Source: Algoriphagus boritolerans DSM 17298 = JCM 18970
GTDB taxonomy: Bacteria; Bacteroidota; Bacteroidia; Cytophagales; Cyclobacteriaceae
Direction of reading: 5' to 3'
NCBI RefSeq assembly: GCF_900108085.1
Contig: NZ_FNVR01000026.1
Span: 1 to 58,275 of the forward strand
DNA length: 58,275 nt
The notes under the pieces were generated by a model. The model was not told the origin of the DNA and did not search any database. It saw nothing but the letters and a program-made list of their open reading frames with translations. Positions 43,069 to 52,027 of the stretch are shown one piece after another (position 1 is the stretch's first letter; every line of letters starts with the position of its first letter). A program made the position numbers and the translations under genes.

Positions 43069-44442
43069 ATGAAAAAACATTGTTTTGCATGGATTTTAGT
43101 CGTACTTCAGCTTACATCATGTTTTGAAATTGATATTTCAGAAAGCGAGAAATCCGGTTTTACTTTTATGACAAGTCCGGATGATAATCTTATCTTGAAT
43201 TATGTAGATACCCAAGGTGTTTCTTATGATTTCTGGGGCGAAAAAGATGAACTAGGTCTTCCAATTTCTATAAATCAAATCACCATTGTTTCAAATTTAG
43301 ATACTACTCAAGTATTCATTGATAATTTTGGCAGACCTGTTAAGGCCTTTTCACAAGATCGTACAAGGTTTGATTTTGATTGGATTTCAAATACGGAAGG
43401 TGCCGTGTCCGTATTGAGTAGTGATGGCTTGACACAAGTGAATACCCAATTTGATTTAGTTAATAAAAGCTCTGGAAGTGAGAGATCTAATAACTCTTCA
43501 AATAGGTTGGGGGTAAATTCTCGTCACGGCAAGTCAATCCAAATTGAATCACTTCCTTTTGCTAAATCTAACAATCAAAATCTTTCATTAAATTCTACGG
43601 GTAATGTTAAGGTTTTGATAAACTCCTGTAACGCTGACTCTAAAGGAGATGATGTATGGGTAATCGTTAAGAAAGAATCCAAAGATTTTTTCGGATCAGA
43701 TTTATTAGGTTCATTTCCAGCTAAGCAAAATCTAAGCGGACAATATGAAGCTAGTATTCCAAAGGGGTTAACTCCTGTGTTTGATTTGGCAGATTATGTT
43801 AAAGCATCATTAAAGGTATTTGAAAATGTTTGCACAATTGATAACCCAGATTTTGCAGTAGGGGAATTCTCAGCATTTCAGGTTCTATGTGCAGGCTTAG
43901 GGGCTCTAGCCCCTCAAGTATTCTTGGCATGTGAAGGTTTAGCATTTGCTTTTACTGCAACTTGCTTGGTAGGTGAGGCGCTTAAATTTGCTGATATAGC
44001 TAATTCTGAATTTTTAAATAGAAAGTTCCAAGAAGATATAATTCTTTACCCCAAGGTATATTCTTCTATTCCTTACCAGATCGGCAATTCTGAAAAGGCT
44101 AACCCCAATGGACCCTTCCCTGATTTATTTGTTGATTTAGGTGCAAAAACTGGACTTAGAACTTTGAATATTGATCCTGCTTTTCCACAAGACGGACAAG
44201 ACTATAGAGCAGTTGCTGATTTTAAATGCTTAACCTCTGGTAGTTTGGTTGAGATTTCAGTCTTAGGATCAGATGGATATCAAGACAATATAAGTTTTTC
44301 TATTTCAGCTACTCAACCTGATAAATCATATGTTTTAACCGTTCCCGGTGCTGACTCAGGGGTTAGAGATGACATTAATTTAGTAGTGAAGGACCTTAAT
44401 GGGATAGTAATCAGCAGAAAAGCATCAATAGTTTTTAATTAA
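43069..44442 (+). CDS. Hypothetical lipoprotein
   Basis: 457 residues from the ATG at 43069 (MKKHCFAWILVVLQLTSC, C18 lipobox). Strand-rich N-terminal half; Ser/Asn-rich linker around 145-165; a Cys/Ala-rich hydrophobic stretch (FQVLCAGLGALAPQVFLACE and LAFAFTATCLVGEAL); and a C-terminal beta domain (LRTLNIDPAFPQDGQDYRAV). No family recognised. It follows the first FISUMP gene and precedes a barrel protein on the same strand. Confidence 0.65.
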   Translation: MKKHCFAWILVVLQLTSCFEIDISESEKSGFTFMTSPDDNLILNYVDTQGVSYDFWGEKDELGLPISINQITIVSNLDTTQVFIDNFGRPVKAFSQDRTRFDFDWISNTEGAVSVLSSDGLTQVNTQFDLVNKSSGSERSNNSSNRLGVNSRHGKSIQIESLPFAKSNNQNLSLNSTGNVKVLINSCNADSKGDDVWVIVKKESKDFFGSDLLGSFPAKQNLSGQYEASIPKGLTPVFDLADYVKASLKVFENVCTIDNPDFAVGEFSAFQVLCAGLGALAPQVFLACEGLAFAFTATCLVGEALKFADIANSEFLNRKFQEDIILYPKVYSSIPYQIGNSEKANPNGPFPDLFVDLGAKTGLRTLNIDPAFPQDGQDYRAVADFKCLTSGSLVEISVLGSDGYQDNISFSISATQPDKSYVLTVPGADSGVRDDINLVVKDLNGIVISRKASIVFN

Positions 44443-44504
44443 TTACTCAAAAGCAATTGATTGAATAGTAACGTTTTGAATAATATTTATAAATAAAATA
44501 TAAT

Positions 44505-45425
44505 ATGAAATCATTCTGGATCACTTCGTTTTTTCTAATACTATCCTTTTCTGGATATAGTCAAGAAGCAAAAGATAGAGTATTTATGGTCGACCGCTCT
44601 ATCAAAGAAGGGACAGTTGTCAATATCGACAACACTCAAATTATCTTTGAAGAAAAGACAAGTCTAGGATCTAAAACCCCAATTCGTTTATCCACGATTT
44701 GGAAAATCATTTATTCAAATGGGTTTGAAGAAGTTTTTAATCAACCGCTACCAGAGAATTTGATAGTCTCAGGCAATTCCAGTGATGTTTCATCAGCTCC
44801 AAAAGAAGGATTAATCTCAAAAAGTTCAAAAAATGAATCCACCCTTCCCCTCATTTCGACCCATATTGGACTGTTAGCACCAGTCATCATCGGACCGGAA
44901 CAATGGACTTCTCCTGAAGATGGGCTGGCTTTAAGGTTTGGGTATGGTGGGGAATTGGGATTTTCGTATAATCCCTTTAAATATCTTGGAGTAACTATAA
45001 GCCAAGGATACACAAGCCATGCTTCGTTTTTGCCGGAGATTAATCGAGACTCTACAACAGTCATCAAAGATCAAATTAAATTAAACACATTGCCCACCAC
45101 TTTAAGAATCAATATTTATCCAAAAGAAACACTTACTATATCGGCTGGTATCACCTCTTCTGGACTTAGTCTCACAGGTTCGAATCCCGAAATCAAGAAT
45201 CAGAGATTGAACGGATATACCGTAGGATTGGGAAAGTTGATGCCAATCGGTAATGGCAAAAGTTACTTAGAGTTTACGCTGGATTATTCAAGTATATCGG
45301 CTGATCCATTTATGTTTTCTTTGGATAACGAGAAATACCCGGAATTGGAAAGTTTAGATTTAGTGTTTTCAAGTATAAGCACAGTGAATATTAAAGCAAA
45401 ATTCGTATTTGGGCTAAAGGATTAA
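44505..45425 (+). CDS. Outer membrane beta-barrel protein
   Basis: 306 residues. Signal peptide (ITSFFLILSFSGYSQ). Residues 22-75 form a short periplasmic domain of the 'encoded G-x-V at a strand followed by NG-E' kind (EGTVVNIDNTQIIFEEKTS, IIYSNGFEEVF) also seen at the start of the protein at 45737. The rest is a barrel: FGYGGELGFSYNPFKYLGVT, TISAGITSSGLSLTG, YTVGLGKLMPIGNGKSYLEF. Ends in a KAKFVFGLKD tail. Probably surface-located; function unknown. Confidence 0.7.
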   Translation: MKSFWITSFFLILSFSGYSQEAKDRVFMVDRSIKEGTVVNIDNTQIIFEEKTSLGSKTPIRLSTIWKIIYSNGFEEVFNQPLPENLIVSGNSSDVSSAPKEGLISKSSKNESTLPLISTHIGLLAPVIIGPEQWTSPEDGLALRFGYGGELGFSYNPFKYLGVTISQGYTSHASFLPEINRDSTTVIKDQIKLNTLPTTLRINIYPKETLTISAGITSSGLSLTGSNPEIKNQRLNGYTVGLGKLMPIGNGKSYLEFTLDYSSISADPFMFSLDNEKYPELESLDLVFSSISTVNIKAKFVFGLKD

Positions 45426-45553
45426 AAAAGATTGACCTTAGAATTCTAAAAGCTTTAGATAAATATTTATTGTTTTGTAACTTTCTTATTAACAAAAAGT
45501 GAATTGACTCTTTCCAATCATAATCAGACCGTCATTAGAAACAAATAATAAAT

Positions 45554-45648
45554 ATGAAATCGAGCATGACTAAAAAGTCACACACTGGGATGATTATCAA
45601 CTATGCGAGATTCCATGTGGCCTTTAAAAAACAAATTATAAACATATG
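45554..45648 (+). repeat. Leader element copy A (ATTCCATATGG family), tandem with B
   Basis: Begins ATGAAATCGAGCATGACT with hairpin TGACT-AAAA-AGTCA (45567-45580), continues TGGGATGATTATC, GCGAGATTCCATGTGGCC and ends ATTATAAACATATGAAA, which is at once the start of copy B. It also contains an open frame of 31 codons (45554-45649). Confidence 0.8.
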
Positions 45649-45739
45649 AAATCGAGTATGTCGAAAACGACACACACTGGGATGATTATCGAACAAGCGA
45701 GATTCCATATTGCCTTTAAAAATTAATTATAATCATATG
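45646..45739 (+). repeat. Leader element copy B (ATTCCATATGG family)
   Basis: Begins ATGAAATCGAGTATGTCG with hairpin TGTCG-AAAA-CGACA (45659-45672), then TGGGATGATTATC and GCGAGATTCCATATTGCC, ending ATTATAATCATATGAAA whose ATG (45737) starts the next gene. An open frame of 26 codons (45646-45726) overlaps the frame of copy A by ATGA. The hairpin pairs differ from copy A but remain complementary. Confidence 0.8.
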
Positions 45740-47017
45740 AAAAATTCATTAAAAATAATAGCTATAAGCCTTCTTGTTAGCTTTTCCATTAGAGTTGAAG
45801 CCCAAGATGTGATATACAAATCTGATGGTATTCCGATTGAATGTACTGTCGAAAGTATTGATTCTAATACTATAGAATACCTCCCAACAAAAAAGTCCTC
45901 TAAATCCCAGTCCTTAAAAACTATTCAAGCTTCATTTATATTCTTTGAAAACGGGCAATACATTCTCCTGCCTGAGAGTAAAGTGAATTATGAAGAAATT
46001 AGATCTTCTAAAAAACTCAATAAGGACATTATAATCACTCGTTATGCTGAAATTTTGGAAGGTAAAATCGAAAATATATCAAAAAGTGAGGTTGAGATTT
46101 TCATTTCTGAAACAAATTCAACTTTAAAAGTTAAAGGAGAAGAAGTTTTGTTGGCTATCTATAGTTCAGGTAAACATATTCTCTACAAAAATCCTACTGA
46201 AGTCAAAGCTATTTTGGAATATATGCAACCTAAAATTATCGCTTTAGGTAAAACTCCAGTAAATTCAACTGAACCTCAAGCACCTGTAGCATCAGGTAGA
46301 CCATCAAATTTGGCATCTGCGCCAAGTACCACTACGGTGCAAACGGTGAGTAATCCGTCATCAAACAATGGAACTGAATTAGGTGGATCTAACCAAGTAT
46401 CTACAGAGGGCTCTAGAATTGAGAACAGCAATAGTTCCAATTCAAATCAAATAGACTCAAATGTTAACTTACAAAAAGAAAGTAATCCACAAATCCTTAA
46501 CGAATCTGAAGATGAATTTACTGATATTGATTTTGCAGAGTTTAGCGACAAGGCACTTCAGAAAATTGAAGATTTCACAAATTTTTTAGCCATAATATCC
46601 AGTAAAGAAACCTATCCTGAATCAGCAAATCAAGCGATTGACCTAGCAGTAGAATTGTTTGTAAATGAGGATGTACAGGTAGAGGTTTCAACTACTGGAT
46701 ATTCTCAATCAGTGAAGCGTAAGATCCGGGATTATTTGACCCGCCTTAAACTACTCAAATATGATAAAGTGGAAATAAAGTGGGCTGAGATCAATTACGT
46801 ATCAAATTTTAGAAAAGCCCCTGACGGTAATTACTATGGGACGTTGACTGTCATGCAAACTTTCCGGGGATACAAAGACAATCAGGTTGTTTACTCAGAT
46901 GTGACGCAGAAGGATGTAGAAGTGGTCATAAAAGGAATGGAAAAGTCCATGCAAGGACAAAAAGAAATGGTCTGGGATGTCTTACTTTCTGATATTGGAG
47001 TTGTCGATACCAAATGA
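45737..47017 (+). CDS. Exported protein, first gene of the TPR/barrel operon
   Basis: 426 residues starting at the ATG supplied by leader element B. Signal peptide (IIAISLLVSFSIRVEAQ). Two tandem small strand domains (VIYKSDGIPIECTVESIDSN and later ITRYAEILEGKIENISKSEV), a Ser/Asn/Pro-rich linker (about 180-265), and a C-terminal domain DFTNFLAIISSKETYPESAN ... YDKVEIKWAEINYVSNF ... SDVTQKDVEVVIKG. The C-terminal domain shares a pattern with the N-termini of the next two proteins. ATGA overlap with the next gene. Confidence 0.7.
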   Translation: MKNSLKIIAISLLVSFSIRVEAQDVIYKSDGIPIECTVESIDSNTIEYLPTKKSSKSQSLKTIQASFIFFENGQYILLPESKVNYEEIRSSKKLNKDIIITRYAEILEGKIENISKSEVEIFISETNSTLKVKGEEVLLAIYSSGKHILYKNPTEVKAILEYMQPKIIALGKTPVNSTEPQAPVASGRPSNLASAPSTTTVQTVSNPSSNNGTELGGSNQVSTEGSRIENSNSSNSNQIDSNVNLQKESNPQILNESEDEFTDIDFAEFSDKALQKIEDFTNFLAIISSKETYPESANQAIDLAVELFVNEDVQVEVSTTGYSQSVKRKIRDYLTRLKLLKYDKVEIKWAEINYVSNFRKAPDGNYYGTLTVMQTFRGYKDNQVVYSDVTQKDVEVVIKGMEKSMQGQKEMVWDVLLSDIGVVDTK

Positions 47018-47784
47018 AAACTTTCTATGTTCTCGTCATCCTTATTCAACTATCCATTGTTGACGTATACAGTCAAGCTTTGGAAAATTCCTTTTACGAT
47101 GAAACCTGGTCTCTTAAAGTAAAACAAATTGATGACTTTGTAGATCGATTTAACAATGAACTTAATTTCATCAGCAATGGAAACATAATTAAAAACAAAC
47201 TACCTCCTGAGACTAGAAGCAAACTGCTGTCTAGCCTGATATATTCTGAGAATGTTAAAAATACAGAACTTGTAAATGAGTTTGTGAATTTGGTTGATGC
47301 AAAAGGCTATTATCTAAAATTTGGGGATGATGACATCAAATGTATTTTGAGTTTAGCTTCTATATATTATGAAAAGCAATTTAATTTTAATTTTCATTTA
47401 AAAATAGAGAAGCTAAACGATGGTTCTATGAAATGGGTAATTGTGGATGTAAATTCTACCTCATACCCTTGGAATACTATCGCACAGAATCCTCAGAAAT
47501 TTATAAATCCAAGTAATCATAATCTAAGATTTTCGAATCTTTTTAGAATTATAAATGGTGAAAATGATATTCAGGGGATTTTTGAGGAGAGTTTTGAATT
47601 GGATAATCTTTCAATAATAATTCACGAAATCATGAGGGGTAATATGGCGATTAAATCAATAACTGATGTTAATTATAGTTTTAAGATTTTAGATAAATAT
47701 AAAGTACTTGTATCCTATTTTGACACTTCAGGTAAACAGTCCGGTTGGCTTATTTCGAATATTGAAAAATTAGAAAGCAGATGA
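47014..47784 (+). CDS. Exported protein, second gene of the TPR/barrel operon
   Basis: 256 residues. Signal peptide (VLVILIQLSIVDVYSQ), then DFVDRFNNELNFISNGNIIK, which aligns with the FTNFLAIISS block of the previous protein and FEGLLNLISNNQMY of the next. Central strands LKIEKLNDGSMKWVIVDVNS resemble the end of an NTF2-like or similar compact domain. ATGA overlaps with both neighbours show strict co-translation. No named family. Confidence 0.65.
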   Translation: MKTFYVLVILIQLSIVDVYSQALENSFYDETWSLKVKQIDDFVDRFNNELNFISNGNIIKNKLPPETRSKLLSSLIYSENVKNTELVNEFVNLVDAKGYYLKFGDDDIKCILSLASIYYEKQFNFNFHLKIEKLNDGSMKWVIVDVNSTSYPWNTIAQNPQKFINPSNHNLRFSNLFRIINGENDIQGIFEESFELDNLSIIIHEIMRGNMAIKSITDVNYSFKILDKYKVLVSYFDTSGKQSGWLISNIEKLESR

Positions 47785-50630
47785 AACAGATCTTGATTGC
47801 ACTTATTTATTTTATTTTTTCTTCGACTTTTGCACAGGGATTAGAGGAACGGGATGTGAAAGAGATTAAATCTAAGTCCAGATTAATTGTAAAGGAATTT
47901 GAAGGGTTATTAAATTTGATCTCGAATAATCAAATGTATGATTCTGAAATCGAAGAAATAATTGCGAATTCTCTGGATTCTAAAAATGTAAATCGGCTTT
48001 TTAAAGACCCTAAAGTAATTGTTGAAGATGATCTAAATCCTGAATTGATCAATAAGAAAAGAAATGTAGATATCAATACCTATTTAGCAAATTTCAATCT
48101 GCAATACAATAAAACAAGTGACTTCTCTGTTTTTTTTGATGACATTACAGTTTCTGATGTATTCAATAAGAATTATTATTTTTTGATTGTCAATTACACA
48201 AGTTCATTTAAAAGTTCATTTTCCGAGGAACAAAAATTATACAACCCAATTAAAAGGAGTTTGGAATTGGAATTAGTTAAAAATGATAATGGTAAATGGT
48301 TTGTTACGATTGCCAGTTTGACTAATACGATGCAGCCTAATTTTGATCACTTACTAAGCTATAAAGTACAAGTAACAAAATCCACTAACAGAACAATTTC
48401 CTTTTTATCAGATAGTGACTCAGATTCCGTGTCTTCAGAAGAGCAATCGTTTTTTAATACAGAAGCAAATTATGACGCCGAATATTATTCTCTTCTTAGA
48501 GATGGTGAATATGCTTTTAATGAGGAACGGTATGATGACGCTACATTTTATTTTGAAAAGGCAAATCAAATAAAAAATTATGATTCTTATAATACAGTTA
48601 TGTTGGGACGGTCCAAACGGCTGTATGAAGTTCAATTACTTAACTCCGAGGAATATTTGATAGAGCTTTATTCTAAGCAAGCTTTCACTTCACATAAAAA
48701 TGGGGATCTTGAAATTGCTATTAAAAGATATCAATCTATTCTAAAATTAAAAGAGGATTCAAATGTTCTTAGGAATCTGGATATCTTAGAAAAACGCGTG
48801 TTAGCAAAGGGGGATGTTACATTTTTTCTGACATTGCCTGCCAATAACGACCTTCTTAAAGATCTTAATAAAAAATCCAAAGGGAAGGATAGTAATATCG
48901 AGTATGAATTGGGAAAGGCACTACTTATCCAGAAGATGTATGAAAGTTCCAAAGACCCTAAAGAATTGAAAAATGCGTTAGATCCATTGAATCTTATTCT
49001 TTCCCGAGAGCCTGAATTTATCAGAGCAAGATTGGCAAGAGCTGAAATTAGTTCTATACTTCTTGACTATAAAAGCTCGTTGAATGATTATTCTTATCTG
49101 ATTTCCAAGAATGGTGAAAACTACCTTTTTTACATAGAAAGAGGAAGGATTCACTTATTAGCTAATAACTTTGAGGCTGCAATTGCTGATTTTACAAAAT
49201 CGACAGAAATTAATCCAATAGCCCCTGATGGTCATTTCGAATTAGGTAAAATTTATTTAGCAGGAAATAACTTGGAAGATGCTGAATATCACTTAAAACA
49301 ATGCATTAGCTCCCAGTATTCAAATCCTGCCTTCCATTATTTTTATGCACGAGCCATTGGAGGAATTGATCTTCTGAAATCACTGGATCATTTGAAAATT
49401 TCCCGCGAACTTGATATTGATTTCAAATTGGAGAGACAAATTGAAAAAGTTTTGGCTGATTATTCCCTTCAATTTGAAGGTATTCTTCGGTCTGGTAATT
49501 ATCAATTTGCAGAAAAGCTTGTCAATCAATCCTTGGAAGTGAATGAAAATTCTCCAAGTGCTTTGATACAACTGGCAATTCTACTAAAATACAAGAAAGA
49601 GTATAAAGAAGCTATCCCTATTTTAGAAAGATTGCTTACACTAAATCCCAATTCTCAAAGTATTAAATATGAATTGGCAGAAAATTATTCGCAAGCTGGT
49701 CTTTTTGACCAATCATTTAGTCTTTTTTCCCAAATCATCTCAAACCTTGAAGATTCGAGGAAAAAGTATCTTAAAAACTATAATTTTAACCAAAATGCTG
49801 TTTCTGCCTATGATAAGGAATACTTTAAAAACTACGTAGGATTGGGTAACCTATTTTTTAATAATAAAAAATATTCTGAAGCTATACAGTATTACAGCAA
49901 GGCTAAGGAAATTCAAAGCTCAACAGATTACTCTTATCTTCTTTTGCTGGCTAATGCCTATTCGAATTTGGGGTTTAGCAAAGAAGCCTTATCAACTGCT
50001 TCCGAGGGATTGAAATTAGATCCTCAAAACCTAAATTTCCTCTACCTGAGAGGGATGATTTATTTTAATATTAATGATTATGAAAATTCAGCAATAAATT
50101 TTTTACAATCAGTTTCAAGCCCTGATTTAATGGATGGAAGTAATTATCATTTAGCCATGTTAAATTTTAAGCAAAAGAAATTTATTGAAGCTTTTAATTT
50201 CTTTAAACTGATAAGCAACCAATTTGAAGATTTTGAAAAGGTTTTGGAATATGCCTTCTTAATCTCGCTTCGATTGGAAGATCTCACAAATGAAGAAGCG
50301 TTTTTTGATAAAATCAAATCTTATTATACCGACAAAAAATTGACTAATAAGTTTGAAACTCTTTTAATAACTAGAGATGTATTTAAAAATAATCTATTAG
50401 ATCTCGAATCATCAGCTGACCAACTTTTAAAGATAGAGCCCAATAATGCTCGTCTTTTATACAGCCTAGCTATGCTAAACTTTAAAAACAAAAAGATAGA
50501 ATCCGGATATACCTACCTGGAACGTGCATTAAGAACTAAACAATTAATTGAAGCTGACCTATATCTGGACAGCAGTTTCCCTTCCTATGCTGATAAAAGG
50601 GTTAATAAAATGATTAAAGATTATTTATAG
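47781..50630 (+). CDS. Large exported TPR-repeat protein
   Basis: 949 residues. Signal peptide (ILIALIYFIFSSTFAQ). Residues 20-200 are the domain shared with the two upstream proteins (FEGLLNLISNNQMYDSEIEE, LVKNDNGKWFVTIASLTN). From about 235 to the end there are many tetratricopeptide repeats, for example YAFNEERYDDATFYFEKANQ, HLLANNFEAAIADFTKSTEI, FFNNKKYSEAIQYYSKAKEI, SNLGFSKEALSTASEGLKLD. TPR arrays bind other proteins; in the periplasm of Bacteroidota they serve as assembly scaffolds. Partners are probably the neighbouring barrel and lipoproteins (inference). Confidence 0.85.
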   Translation: MKQILIALIYFIFSSTFAQGLEERDVKEIKSKSRLIVKEFEGLLNLISNNQMYDSEIEEIIANSLDSKNVNRLFKDPKVIVEDDLNPELINKKRNVDINTYLANFNLQYNKTSDFSVFFDDITVSDVFNKNYYFLIVNYTSSFKSSFSEEQKLYNPIKRSLELELVKNDNGKWFVTIASLTNTMQPNFDHLLSYKVQVTKSTNRTISFLSDSDSDSVSSEEQSFFNTEANYDAEYYSLLRDGEYAFNEERYDDATFYFEKANQIKNYDSYNTVMLGRSKRLYEVQLLNSEEYLIELYSKQAFTSHKNGDLEIAIKRYQSILKLKEDSNVLRNLDILEKRVLAKGDVTFFLTLPANNDLLKDLNKKSKGKDSNIEYELGKALLIQKMYESSKDPKELKNALDPLNLILSREPEFIRARLARAEISSILLDYKSSLNDYSYLISKNGENYLFYIERGRIHLLANNFEAAIADFTKSTEINPIAPDGHFELGKIYLAGNNLEDAEYHLKQCISSQYSNPAFHYFYARAIGGIDLLKSLDHLKISRELDIDFKLERQIEKVLADYSLQFEGILRSGNYQFAEKLVNQSLEVNENSPSALIQLAILLKYKKEYKEAIPILERLLTLNPNSQSIKYELAENYSQAGLFDQSFSLFSQIISNLEDSRKKYLKNYNFNQNAVSAYDKEYFKNYVGLGNLFFNNKKYSEAIQYYSKAKEIQSSTDYSYLLLLANAYSNLGFSKEALSTASEGLKLDPQNLNFLYLRGMIYFNINDYENSAINFLQSVSSPDLMDGSNYHLAMLNFKQKKFIEAFNFFKLISNQFEDFEKVLEYAFLISLRLEDLTNEEAFFDKIKSYYTDKKLTNKFETLLITRDVFKNNLLDLESSADQLLKIEPNNARLLYSLAMLNFKNKKIESGYTYLERALRTKQLIEADLYLDSSFPSYADKRVNKMIKDYL

Positions 50631-50677
50631 GGTTATAAAAAAGTAATTTCTTGGAAATTTAAAAATACAATTCTATT

Positions 50678-52027
50678 ATGAAAAAAATAGCTACAGTTTT
50701 TCTACTAATTGCTCTGCCATTTTCTGTTTGGTCTCAGACTTTTATTGGTAATACACTAGACAATTATTCGGGTATTAACTCACTTTTGCTCAATCCTGCA
50801 AATGTATCTGGCTCTAATACTAGAGCAGAATTTAATTTCATTTCTATTAGTGCTTTCGTGGGGAATGACTACATAAGTGTAAATATCGGAGAACTTCAAA
50901 AGAATGATTTTCAGTTCAATTTTGATTCTGACACTGACACTTCTCCGTCAAACGACAATAATTTTTTTGGGAATGTTGATATTTTAGGCCCTTCTGTCAT
51001 GTTTAGATTGAATGATAAAAGCGGTCTTGCGGTTAGCTCACGAGTTCGGGGTTTTTTTAATGTAAATAATATCAGTGGCCAATTATTGGAAAGCGTTCAA
51101 GAAGGATTTGATGATCAATCTGATTTTGAGTCCCAAATGACTAATTTGTCTGGAAATGTTCACATTTGGGGTGAGTTGGGACTTACCTATGGAAGAGTCC
51201 TAATTGAAAATAACTACAGAAGGCTTCGAGTAGGTGGCACGATTAAATACTTGACAAGTGCCGGAGGTCTCTTCATCTCAAGCTCGTCTCTGGGAGTAAA
51301 TTTTAATTCTATTTCCAACACACTCAATACAAGCGGTACATTAAGCTATGCTTCCACTCAAGGATTGGACTTGCAGAATACTGATTTTTCTACTCTACAA
51401 TCAATCCTATCAGGTACCACTGGGATAGGGGGAGATTTGGGCGTGGTCTATGAAATGCAGTTGAAAAAAGATGATGCATTTGATTCGTTTTATCTATCTA
51501 GTCCATATAAACTTCGCTTGGGTTTATCTTTAGTTGATTTTGGGAAAGTCAATTATACTGGAGTTTCTGAGTTTAATTATGAAATGAATGCCAGTATTAA
51601 TGCTTCTGATTTTGAGGATAAATCGCTGGATGAAATATTAGATGAAAATTATGAAGGGGGAGAATCCCTCGTTAATCCTGTAATTGGGCTTCCTACTTCC
51701 CTTCAATTTTTTGCGGACTATAATTGGAAGAAGCGACTTTATTTGAGCTTACATGGGGCCTATTCTTTGGCAGGATCGGAACTTAAGTACTCCAATTCCA
51801 TCGTAAATTCTTTGGTGATATCCCCTCGATTTGAATCTAAAGCTCTAAGCATATATAGCCCTATAAGTTTTCGTCAATATAATTCTGGAGTGATGTGGGG
51901 TGTGGGCTTTAGATTGGGTCCTTTGATGTTGGGATCGGGTTCAATCTTGTCTAATCTTATTTCTTCATCATCTAAGAGCACAGATATTTATATCGGAATT
52001 AAGTTTCCAGTCAATGAGAAAAAATGA
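50678..52027 (+). CDS. DUF5723-like outer membrane barrel protein
   Basis: 449 residues. Signal peptide (FLLIALPFSVWSQ). The start GNTLDNYSGINSLLLNPANV, the LGPSVMFRLNDKSGLAVSSR block, GGTIKYLTSAGG, and KLRLGLSLVDFGKVNYTG fit the DUF5723 family of outer membrane barrels in Bacteroidota, related in layout to PorV/SprF-type proteins. The last strand ends KSTDIYIGIKFPVNEKK. It starts 47 bp after the TPR gene and overlaps the next lipoprotein gene by ATGA. Confidence 0.75.
   Translation: MKKIATVFLLIALPFSVWSQTFIGNTLDNYSGINSLLLNPANVSGSNTRAEFNFISISAFVGNDYISVNIGELQKNDFQFNFDSDTDTSPSNDNNFFGNVDILGPSVMFRLNDKSGLAVSSRVRGFFNVNNISGQLLESVQEGFDDQSDFESQMTNLSGNVHIWGELGLTYGRVLIENNYRRLRVGGTIKYLTSAGGLFISSSSLGVNFNSISNTLNTSGTLSYASTQGLDLQNTDFSTLQSILSGTTGIGGDLGVVYEMQLKKDDAFDSFYLSSPYKLRLGLSLVDFGKVNYTGVSEFNYEMNASINASDFEDKSLDEILDENYEGGESLVNPVIGLPTSLQFFADYNWKKRLYLSLHGAYSLAGSELKYSNSIVNSLVISPRFESKALSIYSPISFRQYNSGVMWGVGFRLGPLMLGSGSILSNLISSSSKSTDIYIGIKFPVNEKK

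Noticed and set aside
45174..45190. tRNA T-loop-like sequence CAGGTTCGAATCCCGA
   Set aside because: It lies inside the barrel protein coding sequence; no acceptor stem, anticodon arm or CCA-side partner can be folded around it.
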